Notes: generated from the sequence alone by a model not told the origin. A DNA stretch of 64,000 nucleotides from Paenibacillus monticola (GCF_009664975.1 NZ_WJXB01000014.1:124001-188000), one strand, 5' to 3'; counted from the stretch's first letter, positions 16,035-24,772 are shown. Numbers and translations are program-made.

Positions 16035-17228
16035 ATGAGCAGTATTCCCAAAATCGTAATCCTAGGAGCGGGGTACGGAGGTATTTTGACCGCCCAGCGG
16101 TTACAAAAAGCTTTGAATTATAATGAGGCCGATGTGACACTGGTCAACCGCCATGAGTACCATTACTTTACAACCCACCTGCATATGCCAGCAGCGGGAA
16201 CAGACAGTATTGAGCATACACGGGTATCTATTTCTAAATTGATTGATGAATTCAAAATTGATCTTGTTAAATCATCTGTACAGGAAATTCGAACTCAGCA
16301 AAAGAAGGTTATTCTAGAGGACGGAACGCTTTCCTATGATTACCTTGTAATCGCTCTGGGCGGCGAGCCCGAGACGTTTGGTATTCCAGGACTGGATAAA
16401 TATGCACTTACGATTCGCAGCATCAATTCTGTGCGCCTGATTCGTGAGCATATTGAGTATCAATTCGCTAAGTATAAAAATGAGAATAATGCCCAAGAGC
16501 ATATCAATTTCGTAGTCGGTGGCGCCGGGTTTAGCGGGATTGAATTTGTAGCTGAATTAGCTGATCGTATCCCAGGCCTGTGTAAAGAATATGATGTTGA
16601 TCCAAGTATGGTTAATATTTACAATATTGAAGCTGCTCCTACAGCACTGCCGGGCTTTGCCCCTGAGCTCGTCGAGCACGCGATGACTGTCCTTACGAAG
16701 AAGGGTGTTACTTTTAAGATTGGCGTCGCCATTAAGGAATGTTTGCCGAACGGAGTTATCCTCGCAACCGGTGAAGAAATCAAGGCGTCCACCATCGTCT
16801 GGACAGGTGGTATTCGCGGCAATCATCTAATTGAGGCTGCAGGCTTTGAAGCTATGCGCGGACGTGTGAAAGTAGACGAATATCTACGTGCACCCGGACA
16901 TGAGAATATCTTCATTATTGGCGATGGCTCTCTGATGATTAATCCCGAAGGACGCCCTTACCCGCCAACTGCTCAAATTGCCATGCAGCAGGGAGAGTGT
17001 TGTGCGCATAATCTCGTGGCTTCCATTCGCAGCCAGCAACCGAAGAAGTTTGCATTCAGCAACAAAGGCACAGTAGCTTCACTCGGCAAGGGACAAGGTA
17101 TTGCTGTAGTAGGAGATAAGACATACAAGGGTTGGAAAGCAGCTCAATTAAAGAAAATAGTTGATATGCGCTATCTGTTAATTATCGGGGGCATTCCACT
17201 AGTGCTCAAAAAAGGCAGATTCCTATAG
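16035..17228 (+). CDS. yumB: Type II NADH dehydrogenase-like protein, YumB type
   Basis: A 397-residue NDH-2 family flavoprotein that probably passes electrons from NADH to menaquinone at the inner face of the membrane. The FAD motif ILGAGYGG is at residues 9-16, the NAD motif VVGGAGFSGIEFVAEL near 160, IIGDGSLM near 290, and the quinone-side AQIAMQQGE motif near 315. The C-terminus is hydrophobic and basic, as in membrane-associated NDH-2. It starts at ATG 16035 behind GGAAGGAG. The next gene begins one base after its stop, so they are coupled. Confidence 0.9.
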   Translation: MSSIPKIVILGAGYGGILTAQRLQKALNYNEADVTLVNRHEYHYFTTHLHMPAAGTDSIEHTRVSISKLIDEFKIDLVKSSVQEIRTQQKKVILEDGTLSYDYLVIALGGEPETFGIPGLDKYALTIRSINSVRLIREHIEYQFAKYKNENNAQEHINFVVGGAGFSGIEFVAELADRIPGLCKEYDVDPSMVNIYNIEAAPTALPGFAPELVEHAMTVLTKKGVTFKIGVAIKECLPNGVILATGEEIKASTIVWTGGIRGNHLIEAAGFEAMRGRVKVDEYLRAPGHENIFIIGDGSLMINPEGRPYPPTAQIAMQQGECCAHNLVASIRSQQPKKFAFSNKGTVASLGKGQGIAVVGDKTYKGWKAAQLKKIVDMRYLLIIGGIPLVLKKGRFL

Positions 17229-17229
17229 G

Positions 17230-17511
17230 ATGCGCCATTGCAGCGTTCAAGTACGGGGACTCCTGACACGTGAAGAGTTGGACCGTTATAACAGTCTCAT
17301 AGAGGTGGGTTCCTTTCTGGAGGATCAGAGCCAGTACGATTTGGCTTACATTATCCAGAAAGAAATTGATCTGTTAATTCTTCCGGCTATAGAACGGCTC
17401 AAGGATAAAGGTCGTGCGCGCGACCGGGCTACGGCCGAATATCTGGAAAGTCTGCAGAAGGACAACGATATCAAGGACGAAGAGGATGAAGAAGGTCCTT
17501 CGTCGGTATGA
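17230..17511 (+). CDS. Conserved hypothetical protein coupled to YumB
   Basis: A 93-residue acidic protein with predicted helices (LTREELDRYNSLIEVGSFLEDQ) and an Asp/Glu-rich tail KDEEDEEGPSSV. I do not recognise a named family. Its ATG lies one base after the yumB stop, so translation is probably coupled, and a terminator closes the pair 35 bases downstream. The context suggests an accessory to the NADH dehydrogenase, but nothing in the sequence proves it. Confidence 0.7.
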   Translation: MRHCSVQVRGLLTREELDRYNSLIEVGSFLEDQSQYDLAYIIQKEIDLLILPAIERLKDKGRARDRATAEYLESLQKDNDIKDEEDEEGPSSV

Positions 17512-17546
17512 AGCAGGATCAAATAGGGATTTTCAAGAAGAAATAC

Positions 17547-17589
17547 AAAAGGGTGTGCCTCCGCAAAACAATGGAGGCGCACCCTTTTT
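17547..17589. terminator. Bidirectional terminator between the YumB operon and hemQ
   Basis: AAAAGGGTGTGCCTCC and GGAGGCGCACCCTTTTT form a long GC-rich stem with A and T tracts on both sides, between convergent genes. Confidence 0.9.
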
Positions 17590-17607
17590 GTATGGGATAT
17601 CATGTAA

Positions 17608-18360
17608 TTAGAGCTTGAGCATTTCTTCGAAGGTCACTGGTGTTAGCAGATTACCAACATAAAAGGAACCAAATTCTCCATAGCGGGCGGTGACTTCATC
17701 AAAGCGCATTTCGTAGATCAGCTTCTTGAATTGAAGTGCATCCTCAGCGAACAAGGTTACGCCCCATTCCCAATCATCAAAGCCGACGGAGCCAGTGATG
17801 ATCTGCTTTACTTTACCAGCGTAGCTGCGCCCAATCAATCCGTGCGAATGCATGAGCTCCCGGCGTTTGTCCATCTCAAGCATATACCAGTTGTCGGCAA
17901 GATCACGCTTCTTGCTCATGGGATAGAAGCAGAAATACTTGGCTTGTGGAAAAATGGGCTTTAGGCGCGAGATCACGTGTGGATTCAACATGGGATCACT
18001 TCCGTCGCCTCCGCCTGCCGCATAGTTGCTTAATTCAACAATACTGACATATGAATATGCTTTGGTCGTATATTGGGCAAAGGCGATTTTGTTGAAGGCA
18101 GTCTCCAATTGATTCAGTGCTTCCAGACTTTCACGCAAATGCATCAGCACGAAATCGGCTTTCTGGCCGACAATGGCATAAACTGTGGAGCTTCCCGTAT
18201 TAGAGGCTTCAACAGCGTCCCATTCATGTATAAAAGCATGCAACTCTTCCAGAGCTACGGCGCGTTCTTCGTCATCAGCAGCCGTCCAGGCGGTCCAGTT
18301 CAGCGAGCGAAAGTCATGTAGTGCGTACCAGCCTTCCAGTGTCAAAGCGGCTTCGTTCAT
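17608..18360 (-). CDS. hemQ: Coproheme decarboxylase HemQ
   Basis: A 250-residue chlorite-dismutase-family enzyme that uses peroxide to convert coproheme III to protoheme, the last step of the Gram-positive heme pathway. Family features are GWYALHDFRSLNW at the start, the catalytic Tyr region FCFYPMSKKR near residues 143-152, and the proximal-histidine region RRELMHSHGLIGR near 167-179. Length equals Bacillus HemQ (about 254). It works ahead of CtaA, encoded at 2679. The ATG at 18360 has AAGGAG. The leader carries a structured element shared with sdhA and an AraC gene. Confidence 0.95.
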   Translation of the reverse strand: MNEAALTLEGWYALHDFRSLNWTAWTAADDEERAVALEELHAFIHEWDAVEASNTGSSTVYAIVGQKADFVLMHLRESLEALNQLETAFNKIAFAQYTTKAYSYVSIVELSNYAAGGGDGSDPMLNPHVISRLKPIFPQAKYFCFYPMSKKRDLADNWYMLEMDKRRELMHSHGLIGRSYAGKVKQIITGSVGFDDWEWGVTLFAEDALQFKKLIYEMRFDEVTARYGEFGSFYVGNLLTPVTFEEMLKL

Positions 18361-18365
18361 TATCT

Positions 18366-18445
18366 CACTCCTTAAAAGTTTTACGAAGCATAAGCTCCGT
18401 TAGATTCCACAACGCGTAAAACTTGCTACGAAAGCATACGCTGTA
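18366..18445 (-). promoter_or_regulatory. Structured leader element of hemQ (A1-B1-A2-B2)
   Basis: In the hemQ sense the order is AGCGTATGCT (A1, 18442-18433), AAGTTTTACG (B1, 18424-18415), AGCTTATGCT (A2, 18396-18387) and CGTAAAACTT (B2, 18385-18376), then TTAAGGAG and the ATG. B1 and B2 are perfectly complementary over 10 bases. A1 and A2 pair over 8 bases plus one wobble. The two pairings cross, so they form a pseudoknot or exclude each other. The same order and spacing occur before sdhA and the AraC gene at 58378. Confidence 0.65.
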
Positions 18446-18635
18446 TGTATGATCCTTTTTATATATTTGCATTGTATCGCATGCAACCTGCCAAGAGCAA
18501 ACGAAGAGACTGTAATTCAAAGCGTCCGCGCTGCGAACAGTAATAAGTTCATTGCTTCGTTACATTTTTTCTAGTAAACTTACTAATATCTGTTGATAGA
18601 TGTGCGGTTCTTTATAGAGAGGGGTGAAGAAGCAG

Positions 18636-18932
18636 GTGGGATTTATTCCTGTATTTGTTCTTGCCGTGTTGTTCTTTGTAATGATGTTCGGTATTGGCTT
18701 TATCCTTAACATGTTAATGAAGACAACCTGGTTTCCCGCTTATCTGTTTGTGATTGTTATTTTACCGGTCGTGGTCTATTCCATCTGGGACAGAAATGCT
18801 ATGACGCTCTGGGAACATCTCTCTACCTTTCACGTGGTTGACTATCTGACAGGTATTGCCGGACTCATTGGTGCGTTGCTCAGCGGCTGGACGATCCAGA
18901 AGTTGCGTCTTGGCGGCTATAAGATGTTTTGA
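18636..18932 (+). CDS. yuiB: YuiB family membrane protein
   Basis: A 98-residue membrane protein with three hydrophobic segments, opening MGFIPVFVLAVLFFVMMF and continuing GIGFILNMLMKTTWF. This resembles Bacillus YuiB, whose gene also lies near yumB and yumC. The function is unknown. GTG 18636 is preferred as start because the GAGAGGGG ribosome site lies about 10 bases upstream; GTG 18624 overlaps that site. A terminator follows 20 bases after the stop. Confidence 0.75.
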   Translation: MGFIPVFVLAVLFFVMMFGIGFILNMLMKTTWFPAYLFVIVILPVVVYSIWDRNAMTLWEHLSTFHVVDYLTGIAGLIGALLSGWTIQKLRLGGYKMF

Positions 18933-18952
18933 TCCATAAGTTATGAATTAAG

Positions 18953-18983
18953 GCGGCTCCCGTAACTGCGTGAGCCGTTTTTT
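18953..18983 (+). terminator. Terminator of yuiB
   Basis: CGGCTC (18954-18959) and GAGCCG (18972-18977) with an inner CG/CG pair are followed by six T. Confidence 0.8.
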
Positions 18984-19119
18984 GTATGATCATAAAGAAT
19001 TCTTATCTACTGCAAAAAGAGTCGAATTTGGACCTTTTTTTACATTTCGGGCTGTGTTTTTTGTGATAGAATAGAAATCTATATGGATTCGTGAAGACAA
19101 AGGGGGAGTTATTAAGCAG

Positions 19120-20658
19120 ATGCGTATGAGTCATTTACATCATTTTACAGAACATCATCGGTACTGCGTTTCCCGCGAATTCGGTCTTAGTGTTATGGAT
19201 GGTCGTATGTTGGGCTCTGTGTATCAGCCAATGGTTGGAGCTTTCGCCATCAGTCTTTATCGGCTGCTATTTGAGCACGTCCCAGCAGAGAGTATTGGCT
19301 ACTCCGGAGTGGAGCAGCAGCGTAGGCTGTTTATGACGCTTGGGATTGAACCCAACGAGAAAGGCCGCAAATATTTAATTGATCAGTCCTCACGGCTGGA
19401 GGCGGTGGGGCTATTGCAGACCTGCCGCATCTATGTGCCGGAAACGGATGACTATATGTATGAGTACGAGCTGATGCCACCGCTGTCACCGGCTGATTTT
19501 TTTGCAACCCAGCATCTGACCCTGCTCTTACGTGATAAAATCGGCAAATTCGCCGTGCTGTCACTGCGGGAACAGTTCTGGAATCGAGAGCCGGAGGAAT
19601 GGAGCCGCAGATCGATCGGCAAAGAGAATATATCCTTGCCTTTTTATGATATATTCCAGCTGAACACCCATGTGATTGACTATGAGCTGGAGCAGGCGTT
19701 GGCAGAGGTTGCTACTGTTCGTCAACCAGGCATGCGTGAAACGGGTGAACCGGCTATCGGCTATAGTGACATTATTTTGCGTTTTCCCCGGGAATCGGCA
19801 AATCGGGGCCACGTAGAGAAGCTGCGCTTTGATCATGCCCAGATGGGGATCATCAATTATGTAGCACATAAGTATGAGCTTAATCCGCAGGATTTGTGCC
19901 GCTTGCTGGATGAGGATGGAGTCTTCTCGCCAGAAGGCGAGGTTATGCTGGATGCGCTGCAGTACAAGGCGAGCCAGCATTTCCGTCAGGATATGAAACG
20001 TCAGGAGAAGCGGGAAGTTGCCGCTGCCAAGGTAGTAGCCATTCGCCCCAGTTCCAATGAACAGAGTGATGATTCAACAGCACCGGTGGAGCAGTCCGTC
20101 GAGATGGAGTATTACGTAGAGGTACCTCCGCAATTCATGACCAAGTGTGATATTCATCAATATAATATGATGCTGCGTAATGAGCCTTATACACGTTTGC
20201 TGCAGACCTTTTTTCCAGGGGCCGTTCCAACACAACTGATGGATATGTTCGAAAGAATTGATCTGAACTACAAGTTGTCCGGAGAAGTGATCAATGTACT
20301 TATTCATTATTTGATGACCATGGTAGCCTCCGGTGGAGATCAGCGGATGAATCGTAATTTCGTGGAGGCGATTGCCTCTAATATGCTGGTGAAACAAATT
20401 AATACGTACGAGAAGGCTGTACATTATATCCGCGATCAGTCCAAGGTTAAGGGCAAGGGAGCTGCTGCAAGTACGACAGGGGCCCGTCCGCGTCCTTACG
20501 CTGCCAAGAATGGTGGGCGCTCCGGCAAGCAGGAGATTCCGATTGCAGTGGATGATGGGAGCGCTGGAACCGTATCGGATGAAGAATTCGCGGCGATGAT
20601 GAAGATGGCTGCTGATATTAAGGCAGGCAAAAAAAAGGGCGTATCTGACGCCACGTAA
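19120..20658 (+). CDS. dnaB: Replication initiation and membrane attachment protein DnaB
   Basis: A 512-residue homologue of Bacillus DnaB, which loads the replicative helicase together with DnaD and DnaI and tethers the origin to the membrane. It is not the E. coli DnaB helicase: no Walker motifs are present. The N-terminal winged-helix region (LYRLLFEHVPAESIGYSGVEQQ) and the C-terminal DnaD-like domain with YxxxI-type helices (residues about 340-450, INVLIHYLMTM) are visible. A low-complexity Ala/Lys/Gly linker follows. It is longer than Bacillus DnaB (about 472). dnaI follows 18 bases later. Confidence 0.88.
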   Translation: MRMSHLHHFTEHHRYCVSREFGLSVMDGRMLGSVYQPMVGAFAISLYRLLFEHVPAESIGYSGVEQQRRLFMTLGIEPNEKGRKYLIDQSSRLEAVGLLQTCRIYVPETDDYMYEYELMPPLSPADFFATQHLTLLLRDKIGKFAVLSLREQFWNREPEEWSRRSIGKENISLPFYDIFQLNTHVIDYELEQALAEVATVRQPGMRETGEPAIGYSDIILRFPRESANRGHVEKLRFDHAQMGIINYVAHKYELNPQDLCRLLDEDGVFSPEGEVMLDALQYKASQHFRQDMKRQEKREVAAAKVVAIRPSSNEQSDDSTAPVEQSVEMEYYVEVPPQFMTKCDIHQYNMMLRNEPYTRLLQTFFPGAVPTQLMDMFERIDLNYKLSGEVINVLIHYLMTMVASGGDQRMNRNFVEAIASNMLVKQINTYEKAVHYIRDQSKVKGKGAAASTTGARPRPYAAKNGGRSGKQEIPIAVDDGSAGTVSDEEFAAMMKMAADIKAGKKKGVSDAT

Positions 20659-20676
20659 CGAAAAGAAGGTGTAAGA

Positions 20677-21633
20677 ATGGAGTCGATGGGCGAAGTGCTG
20701 CGCTCGATGAATAATTCGGCTTTGCGCCAGCGCTCCCGGGATTTGGAGCAGAATCTGCTGAATAATCCTTTGGTGAAGCAGTTGCAGGCCGAGCATCCTG
20801 AATTGGACGAATCGCGGCTGCGGCTTCATTTAAGCCGTCTGTATCAATATGTCGAGGAAAGCCGCCACTGTGCGAATTGTCCTGGCCTTGAGAAGTGTCC
20901 GAATGATTTCCCTGGCCATTACAGCAAGCTTACTGTAGAAACCGTCAACGGTTCAACGGATCTGTATGAACGCAAGACGGCTTGCAACTTGAAGGTTGCC
21001 AAGGACAATCAGGATAGCATCCGCAAACGCATCCGCAGTTTTTATGTAGATGAGCGGGTCCTAAATGAGGGTTATGATGAGATTGATATTATGGGTAAAG
21101 ACCCGCGCCGGGCGCCAGCGGTCAATCAGCTGTTCCGTTATATAGAGAATACTAAAGAGAACGGTCTTACTTCCCGTGGACTTTATTTATATGGAACCTT
21201 CGGAACAGGCAAGACCTTTCTGATGTGCTATTTGCTTCATGAGCTTGCTGTCGCCGGACATAGTGGCGTTATCGTCTACATGCCGGATTTCATCGAGGAT
21301 TTGAAGTCGATCATGATGGATGGGCAGAAGCTGAAGGAAACGGTGGATGCTATGAAGAACTGTGATTTGCTTATTTTCGACGATATCGGTGCTGAGAATT
21401 TGAATCCATGGGCTCGCGATCATGTGTTGGGAGCTATTCTAAATTACCGTATGAACCGCAAGCCAACCTTCTATACTTCGAATTATCCGCTGGATGGGCT
21501 GGAGAAGCATCTGAGCTTCACGAGCAAGGATGGCGAAGAGATGTATAAAGGCCAACGTTTGATGGACCGGATCGCTCCATTTGTTGATGTGATCCCCTTG
21601 CATGGTGAGAATCAGCGAGGTACGAACAGATAA
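20677..21633 (+). CDS. dnaI: Primosomal protein DnaI (helicase loader)
   Basis: A 318-residue AAA+ helicase loader. The N-terminal zinc-binding domain shows CANCPGLEKC, with a later HYS and CN contributing. The ATPase part has Walker A YGTFGTGKT (near residue 172) and Walker B LLIFDDIG (near 230), then the arginine-finger region NYRMNRKPTFYTSNY. It loads the DnaC-type helicase ring at the origin with DnaB and DnaD. The dnaB-dnaI pair is the standard Bacillota arrangement, and the unit ends in a terminator. Confidence 0.93.
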   Translation: MESMGEVLRSMNNSALRQRSRDLEQNLLNNPLVKQLQAEHPELDESRLRLHLSRLYQYVEESRHCANCPGLEKCPNDFPGHYSKLTVETVNGSTDLYERKTACNLKVAKDNQDSIRKRIRSFYVDERVLNEGYDEIDIMGKDPRRAPAVNQLFRYIENTKENGLTSRGLYLYGTFGTGKTFLMCYLLHELAVAGHSGVIVYMPDFIEDLKSIMMDGQKLKETVDAMKNCDLLIFDDIGAENLNPWARDHVLGAILNYRMNRKPTFYTSNYPLDGLEKHLSFTSKDGEEMYKGQRLMDRIAPFVDVIPLHGENQRGTNR

Positions 21634-21663
21634 GTGGGCATCCTAATTTCGGGGATGACAAAT

Positions 21664-21706
21664 ACAGAAGCCCGGGCTCTTCCTAAGGAAGGACCGGGCT
21701 TCTGTA
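21664..21706. terminator. Bidirectional terminator after dnaI
   Basis: TACAGAAGCCCGGG and its near-complement CCGGGCTTCTGTA enclose an inner TCTTCC/GGAAGGA stem. It is placed between convergent dnaI and the YqzM-like gene. Confidence 0.75.
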
Positions 21707-21745
21707 TATTCATAAAAGGTAGGGTGCAGACAAGCGAAACGATGC

Positions 21746-21904
21746 TTACTCTGAGAACACAAACTTGATGATGACCATTCCAAAGAACACTATTGTCATA
21801 AAAGCCGTCATTCCAAAGAAACCGTTCATCAAATCGCCTAAATCGTTGCGGGGTTCTTCATTGACATGATCCCGCGGGTCCCGTGCGTGCGCGTTGACAT
21901 CCAT
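21746..21904 (-). CDS. Small YqzM-like membrane protein
   Basis: A 52-residue protein with a polar N-terminus (MDVNAHARDPRDHVNEEP) and one hydrophobic C-terminal helix (FGMTAFMTIVFFGMVIIKFV). The RND-x-x-D-x4-GF pattern resembles the short YqzM family of Bacillus; this is a weak assignment by recall. ATG 21904 is chosen because AAGGAGGCGG lies just upstream. It is monocistronic and convergent with dnaI. Confidence 0.65.
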   Translation of the reverse strand: MDVNAHARDPRDHVNEEPRNDLGDLMNGFFGMTAFMTIVFFGMVIIKFVFSE

Positions 21905-22059
21905 AGTTCCGCCTCCTTGCAGGTAGAATTTCTGTATTGTTAAATAAGTCATTGACAAATAATGCGCTTTCCTAAAGTATACGAAAGCCATGGGCCGTTG
22001 TAAAGATAAGAGTTATTTATAAAACAATGCCTTTTACACAATATAATCGCACAATATGT

Positions 22060-22089
22060 TTCACAAATGTACTTTAAATATGTTATAAT
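22060..22089 (+). promoter_or_regulatory. Promoter of trxA
   Basis: TTCACA, an 18-base spacer and TATAAT with TG one base before the -10. Initiation near 22096 gives a 140-base leader. The leader holds several short hairpins (CGAAG/CTTCG, CTCAAG/CTTGAG) and ends GCAAAACTT directly before AAAGGAGG, a distant echo of the hemQ-type leader. Confidence 0.65.
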
Positions 22090-22236
22090 AACAGCGTGTC
22101 GGTAATTGGTAATTTGGTTATCATATTACATGAAACAATTTATCTCTCTATAATTACGAAGTTGCTTCGCCAGACTCAAGTCATTAGGCTTGAGAAGCGG
22201 GTGTCGCTTCGCAAAACTTAAAGGAGGAACAATATC

Positions 22237-22554
22237 ATGGCTATCGTTAACGTGTCTGACCAATCCTTCGGCAACGAAGTAGAAGGTCAAGGTACTGTAG
22301 TAGTAGATTTCTGGGCACCTTGGTGCGGACCTTGTAAAATGATTGCTCCTATTCTCGAGGAATTGTCTGCAGAGATTGGAGACAGCTTGAAGATTGCGAA
22401 ATTGAACGTGGATGAGAACCCGGAAACGGCTTCCCGTTTTGGAGTGATGAGTATTCCAACCCTAATCTTCTTCAAAGACGGTCAACCCGTTGATAAAGTT
22501 GTAGGCTTGAACTCCAAGGAATCCCTGAAGAATATCCTAGCTAAACATCAATAA
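22237..22554 (+). CDS. trxA: Thioredoxin TrxA
   Basis: A canonical 105-residue thioredoxin with the active site WCGPC (near residues 28-32), the buried Asp (VVDFWAPWCGP) and the cis-Pro loop SIPTL. It reduces cytoplasmic disulphides, including those of ribonucleotide reductase and PAPS reductase, with thioredoxin reductase. It has an AAAGGAGG ribosome site and lies upstream of uvrC, as in Bacillus. A terminator separates the two. Confidence 0.97.
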   Translation: MAIVNVSDQSFGNEVEGQGTVVVDFWAPWCGPCKMIAPILEELSAEIGDSLKIAKLNVDENPETASRFGVMSIPTLIFFKDGQPVDKVVGLNSKESLKNILAKHQ

Positions 22555-22601
22555 TTTCTATAGTGAATGCTACTGACAAGGCCTTGGGCCCTGCCAACTT
22601 A

Positions 22602-22633
22602 GCGCCTTCGGTGTATGCCGGAGGCGTTTTGTG
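22602..22633 (+). terminator. Terminator of trxA
   Basis: GCGCCTTCGG and CCGGAGGCGT pair (two wobbles) around TGTATG, followed by TTT. Confidence 0.7.
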
Positions 22634-22656
22634 TGCTGAATACTGAACTTATAACC

Positions 22657-22685
22657 TTGTGTTAGAACACCTGTTCCGTTACAAT
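22657..22685 (+). promoter_or_regulatory. uvrC promoter with LexA/DinR-type SOS box
   Basis: TTGTGT (22657-22662), a 17-base spacer and TACAAT (22680-22685) form a SigA-type promoter. Inside the spacer is AGAACACCTGTTCC (22664-22677), which matches 12 of 14 bases of the Gram-positive LexA box CGAACNNNNGTTCG, including both half-site cores GAAC and GTTC. Binding there would block polymerase, so uvrC is probably SOS-induced. Confidence 0.75.
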
Positions 22686-22789
22686 TAATTCAATCCGCAG
22701 CTCTTCTCTTGGTCAACCCATTCAAAGGTGTACAAGAGGTGATGCCCCGGGGTCCTCCCCAGGGAGAGGATTTAGTTGGGGGAGAAATT

Positions 22790-24754
22790 ATGGACTACAT
22801 GGATAATATCCGCAATAAATTGGCGTTGTTGCCTGACTTGCCCGGATGCTACCTGATGAAGAATGAAGAGGGAACTATTATTTATGTGGGCAAAGCAAAA
22901 GTGCTCAAGAATCGGGTCCGTTCTTATTTCACAGGCAGTCACGACGGCAAAACCCAGCGGCTTGTCGCTAATATTGTAGACTTTGAATATATTGTTACCG
23001 CTAGTAATATGGAAGCACTCATTCTTGAATGCAACCTGATCAAGAAACATATGCCACGCTATAACGTGCTGCTGAAAGACGACAAGACATTTCCATATAT
23101 CAAAATAACGAATGAAGCTCACCCGCGTCTGGAAGTTACGCGCCGGGTGATTAAGGATAAAGCTAAATATTTCGGTCCCTATCCGAACGCTTATGCTGCT
23201 CATCAGACCAAGAAGCTCCTTGACCGCATGTACCCGTTGCGCAAATGTGGTGTGATGCCCAAGGAGGTCTGCCTTTATTATCACATGGGCCAGTGTCTGG
23301 CGCCCTGTGAGAAAGAGGTGCCGAAGTCAGCATATGAGGAAATTACGTCAAACATTGCTGCTTTTCTGGGCGGAGGTCATGATGTGATCAAAAAGGATCT
23401 GCAGAAGAAGATGCATGAAGCGGCTGAGGAGCTGTATTTCGAGCGGGCCAAGGAACTGCGGGACCAGATTATTCATATTGATGCTTTGATGGAGAAGCAG
23501 AACATCAACACCCCGGATACCAAGAACCGTGATGTATTTGGTTATGCCGTAGATAAGGGCTGGATGTGTGTGCAGATTCTGTACATGAGACAAGGGAAAA
23601 TGATTCAACGACATTCTTCCGTGTTCCCTTTCTACGGGGAAGCCTACAGTGACTTTATGTCGTATGTGACGCAATATTACAGTGAAAATCCGGCGCTGCC
23701 GCAGGAAATTCTGCTTCCAGATGCTCTTGGTGAAGAGGTAGCCCCCGATAAGGAGGCAAAACCGGGGATTAGCGTGGCTATGGCGGCTGGCAAAGTGGAA
23801 TTACCAAACGAAGAAGAAACACCGGAATCTGCTGAGGATGCTGCATTACGGGAAGCAGCGGCAGCGGAAGCCTTGGCAGCAGGAACGGTTGATGCGCTCG
23901 GTGGTGCCGCTGCCCTGCAGGAGTGGCTGGGTACCAAGGTACTTGTACCCCAACGTGGTCTCAAGAAGCAGATGGTTGGCATGGCTTGTCAGAATGGGCG
24001 TGTAGCCCTTGATGAGAAGTTCCGCCTGATCGAACGGGATGAGGAGCGTACCTCTGGGGCCGCTGCCAGCCTGGGCGAGAGTTTGGGGCTTAATAACTTA
24101 AGCCGGATTGAGGCGTTCGATAACTCGAATATTCAGGGCACCAATCCGGTATCGGCGATGGTTGTCTTCATTGACGGCAAACCTGTTCGGAAGGAATACC
24201 GTAAGTATAAAGTCCGTACAGTAGTGGGGCCAGATGATTATGGAACCATGCGCGAGGTGATTCGGCGGCGCTACGAACGGGTGCTGAAAGAGAATTTGCC
24301 GATGCCTGATCTTATTGTGGTAGATGGTGGTAAAGGGCAAATTTCTTCGGCTATCGATATTCTGGAGAATGAGCTGGGTCTGTTCATTCCGGTCTGCGGA
24401 CTCGTTAAGGACGATAAGCATAAGACGGCTCAACTGCTGGTCGGTGAACCGCCGGAGCCGATCGTTCTGGCACGGGATAGCCAGGAATTCTATTTGCTGC
24501 AGCGCATCCAAGATGAGGTTCACCGCTTTGCGATTACCTTTCACCGCGAGCAGCGTGGCAAGTCAATGGTTACGTCGAAGCTGGACTCCATTCCGGGAAT
24601 TGGCGATAAGCGCCGGAAGCTGCTGCTTAAGCATTTTGGCTCACTTAAGAAGATAAAGGAAGCATCTATTGAGGATTTTCGTCCACTATCCATTGGCGAC
24701 AAGCTCGCTGGACAAATCCTTGAGGCACTGAAGGATGAGGAACCCTCTCTATAG
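22790..24754 (+). CDS. uvrC: Excinuclease ABC subunit UvrC
   Basis: A 654-residue nucleotide excision repair nuclease. The GIY-YIG domain is at residues about 8-90 (LPGCYLM, IIYVGKAKVLKNR) and the UVR domain near 200-235. The C-terminal RNase H-like nuclease starts at RIEAFDNSNIQGTNPV, and a double helix-hairpin-helix (SIPGIGDKRRKLLLKHFG) ends the protein. An Ala/Glu-rich insertion of about 60 residues (around 315-375) makes it longer than Bacillus UvrC (about 600). The start is set at ATG 22790 behind GGGGGAG. The open frame extends upstream to 22709, over a proline-rich stretch absent from the family. Confidence 0.95.
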   Translation: MDYMDNIRNKLALLPDLPGCYLMKNEEGTIIYVGKAKVLKNRVRSYFTGSHDGKTQRLVANIVDFEYIVTASNMEALILECNLIKKHMPRYNVLLKDDKTFPYIKITNEAHPRLEVTRRVIKDKAKYFGPYPNAYAAHQTKKLLDRMYPLRKCGVMPKEVCLYYHMGQCLAPCEKEVPKSAYEEITSNIAAFLGGGHDVIKKDLQKKMHEAAEELYFERAKELRDQIIHIDALMEKQNINTPDTKNRDVFGYAVDKGWMCVQILYMRQGKMIQRHSSVFPFYGEAYSDFMSYVTQYYSENPALPQEILLPDALGEEVAPDKEAKPGISVAMAAGKVELPNEEETPESAEDAALREAAAAEALAAGTVDALGGAAALQEWLGTKVLVPQRGLKKQMVGMACQNGRVALDEKFRLIERDEERTSGAAASLGESLGLNNLSRIEAFDNSNIQGTNPVSAMVVFIDGKPVRKEYRKYKVRTVVGPDDYGTMREVIRRRYERVLKENLPMPDLIVVDGGKGQISSAIDILENELGLFIPVCGLVKDDKHKTAQLLVGEPPEPIVLARDSQEFYLLQRIQDEVHRFAITFHREQRGKSMVTSKLDSIPGIGDKRRKLLLKHFGSLKKIKEASIEDFRPLSIGDKLAGQILEALKDEEPSL

Positions 24755-24772
24755 TTGTTATTCTCATAATAC

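Noticed and set aside
20074..20829. Long minus-strand open frame opposite dnaB
   Set aside because: It has no ribosome site or family similarity and lies fully antisense to dnaB/dnaI; it is a compositional shadow. The same applies to the long minus frames at 31869-32765 and 23677-23982.
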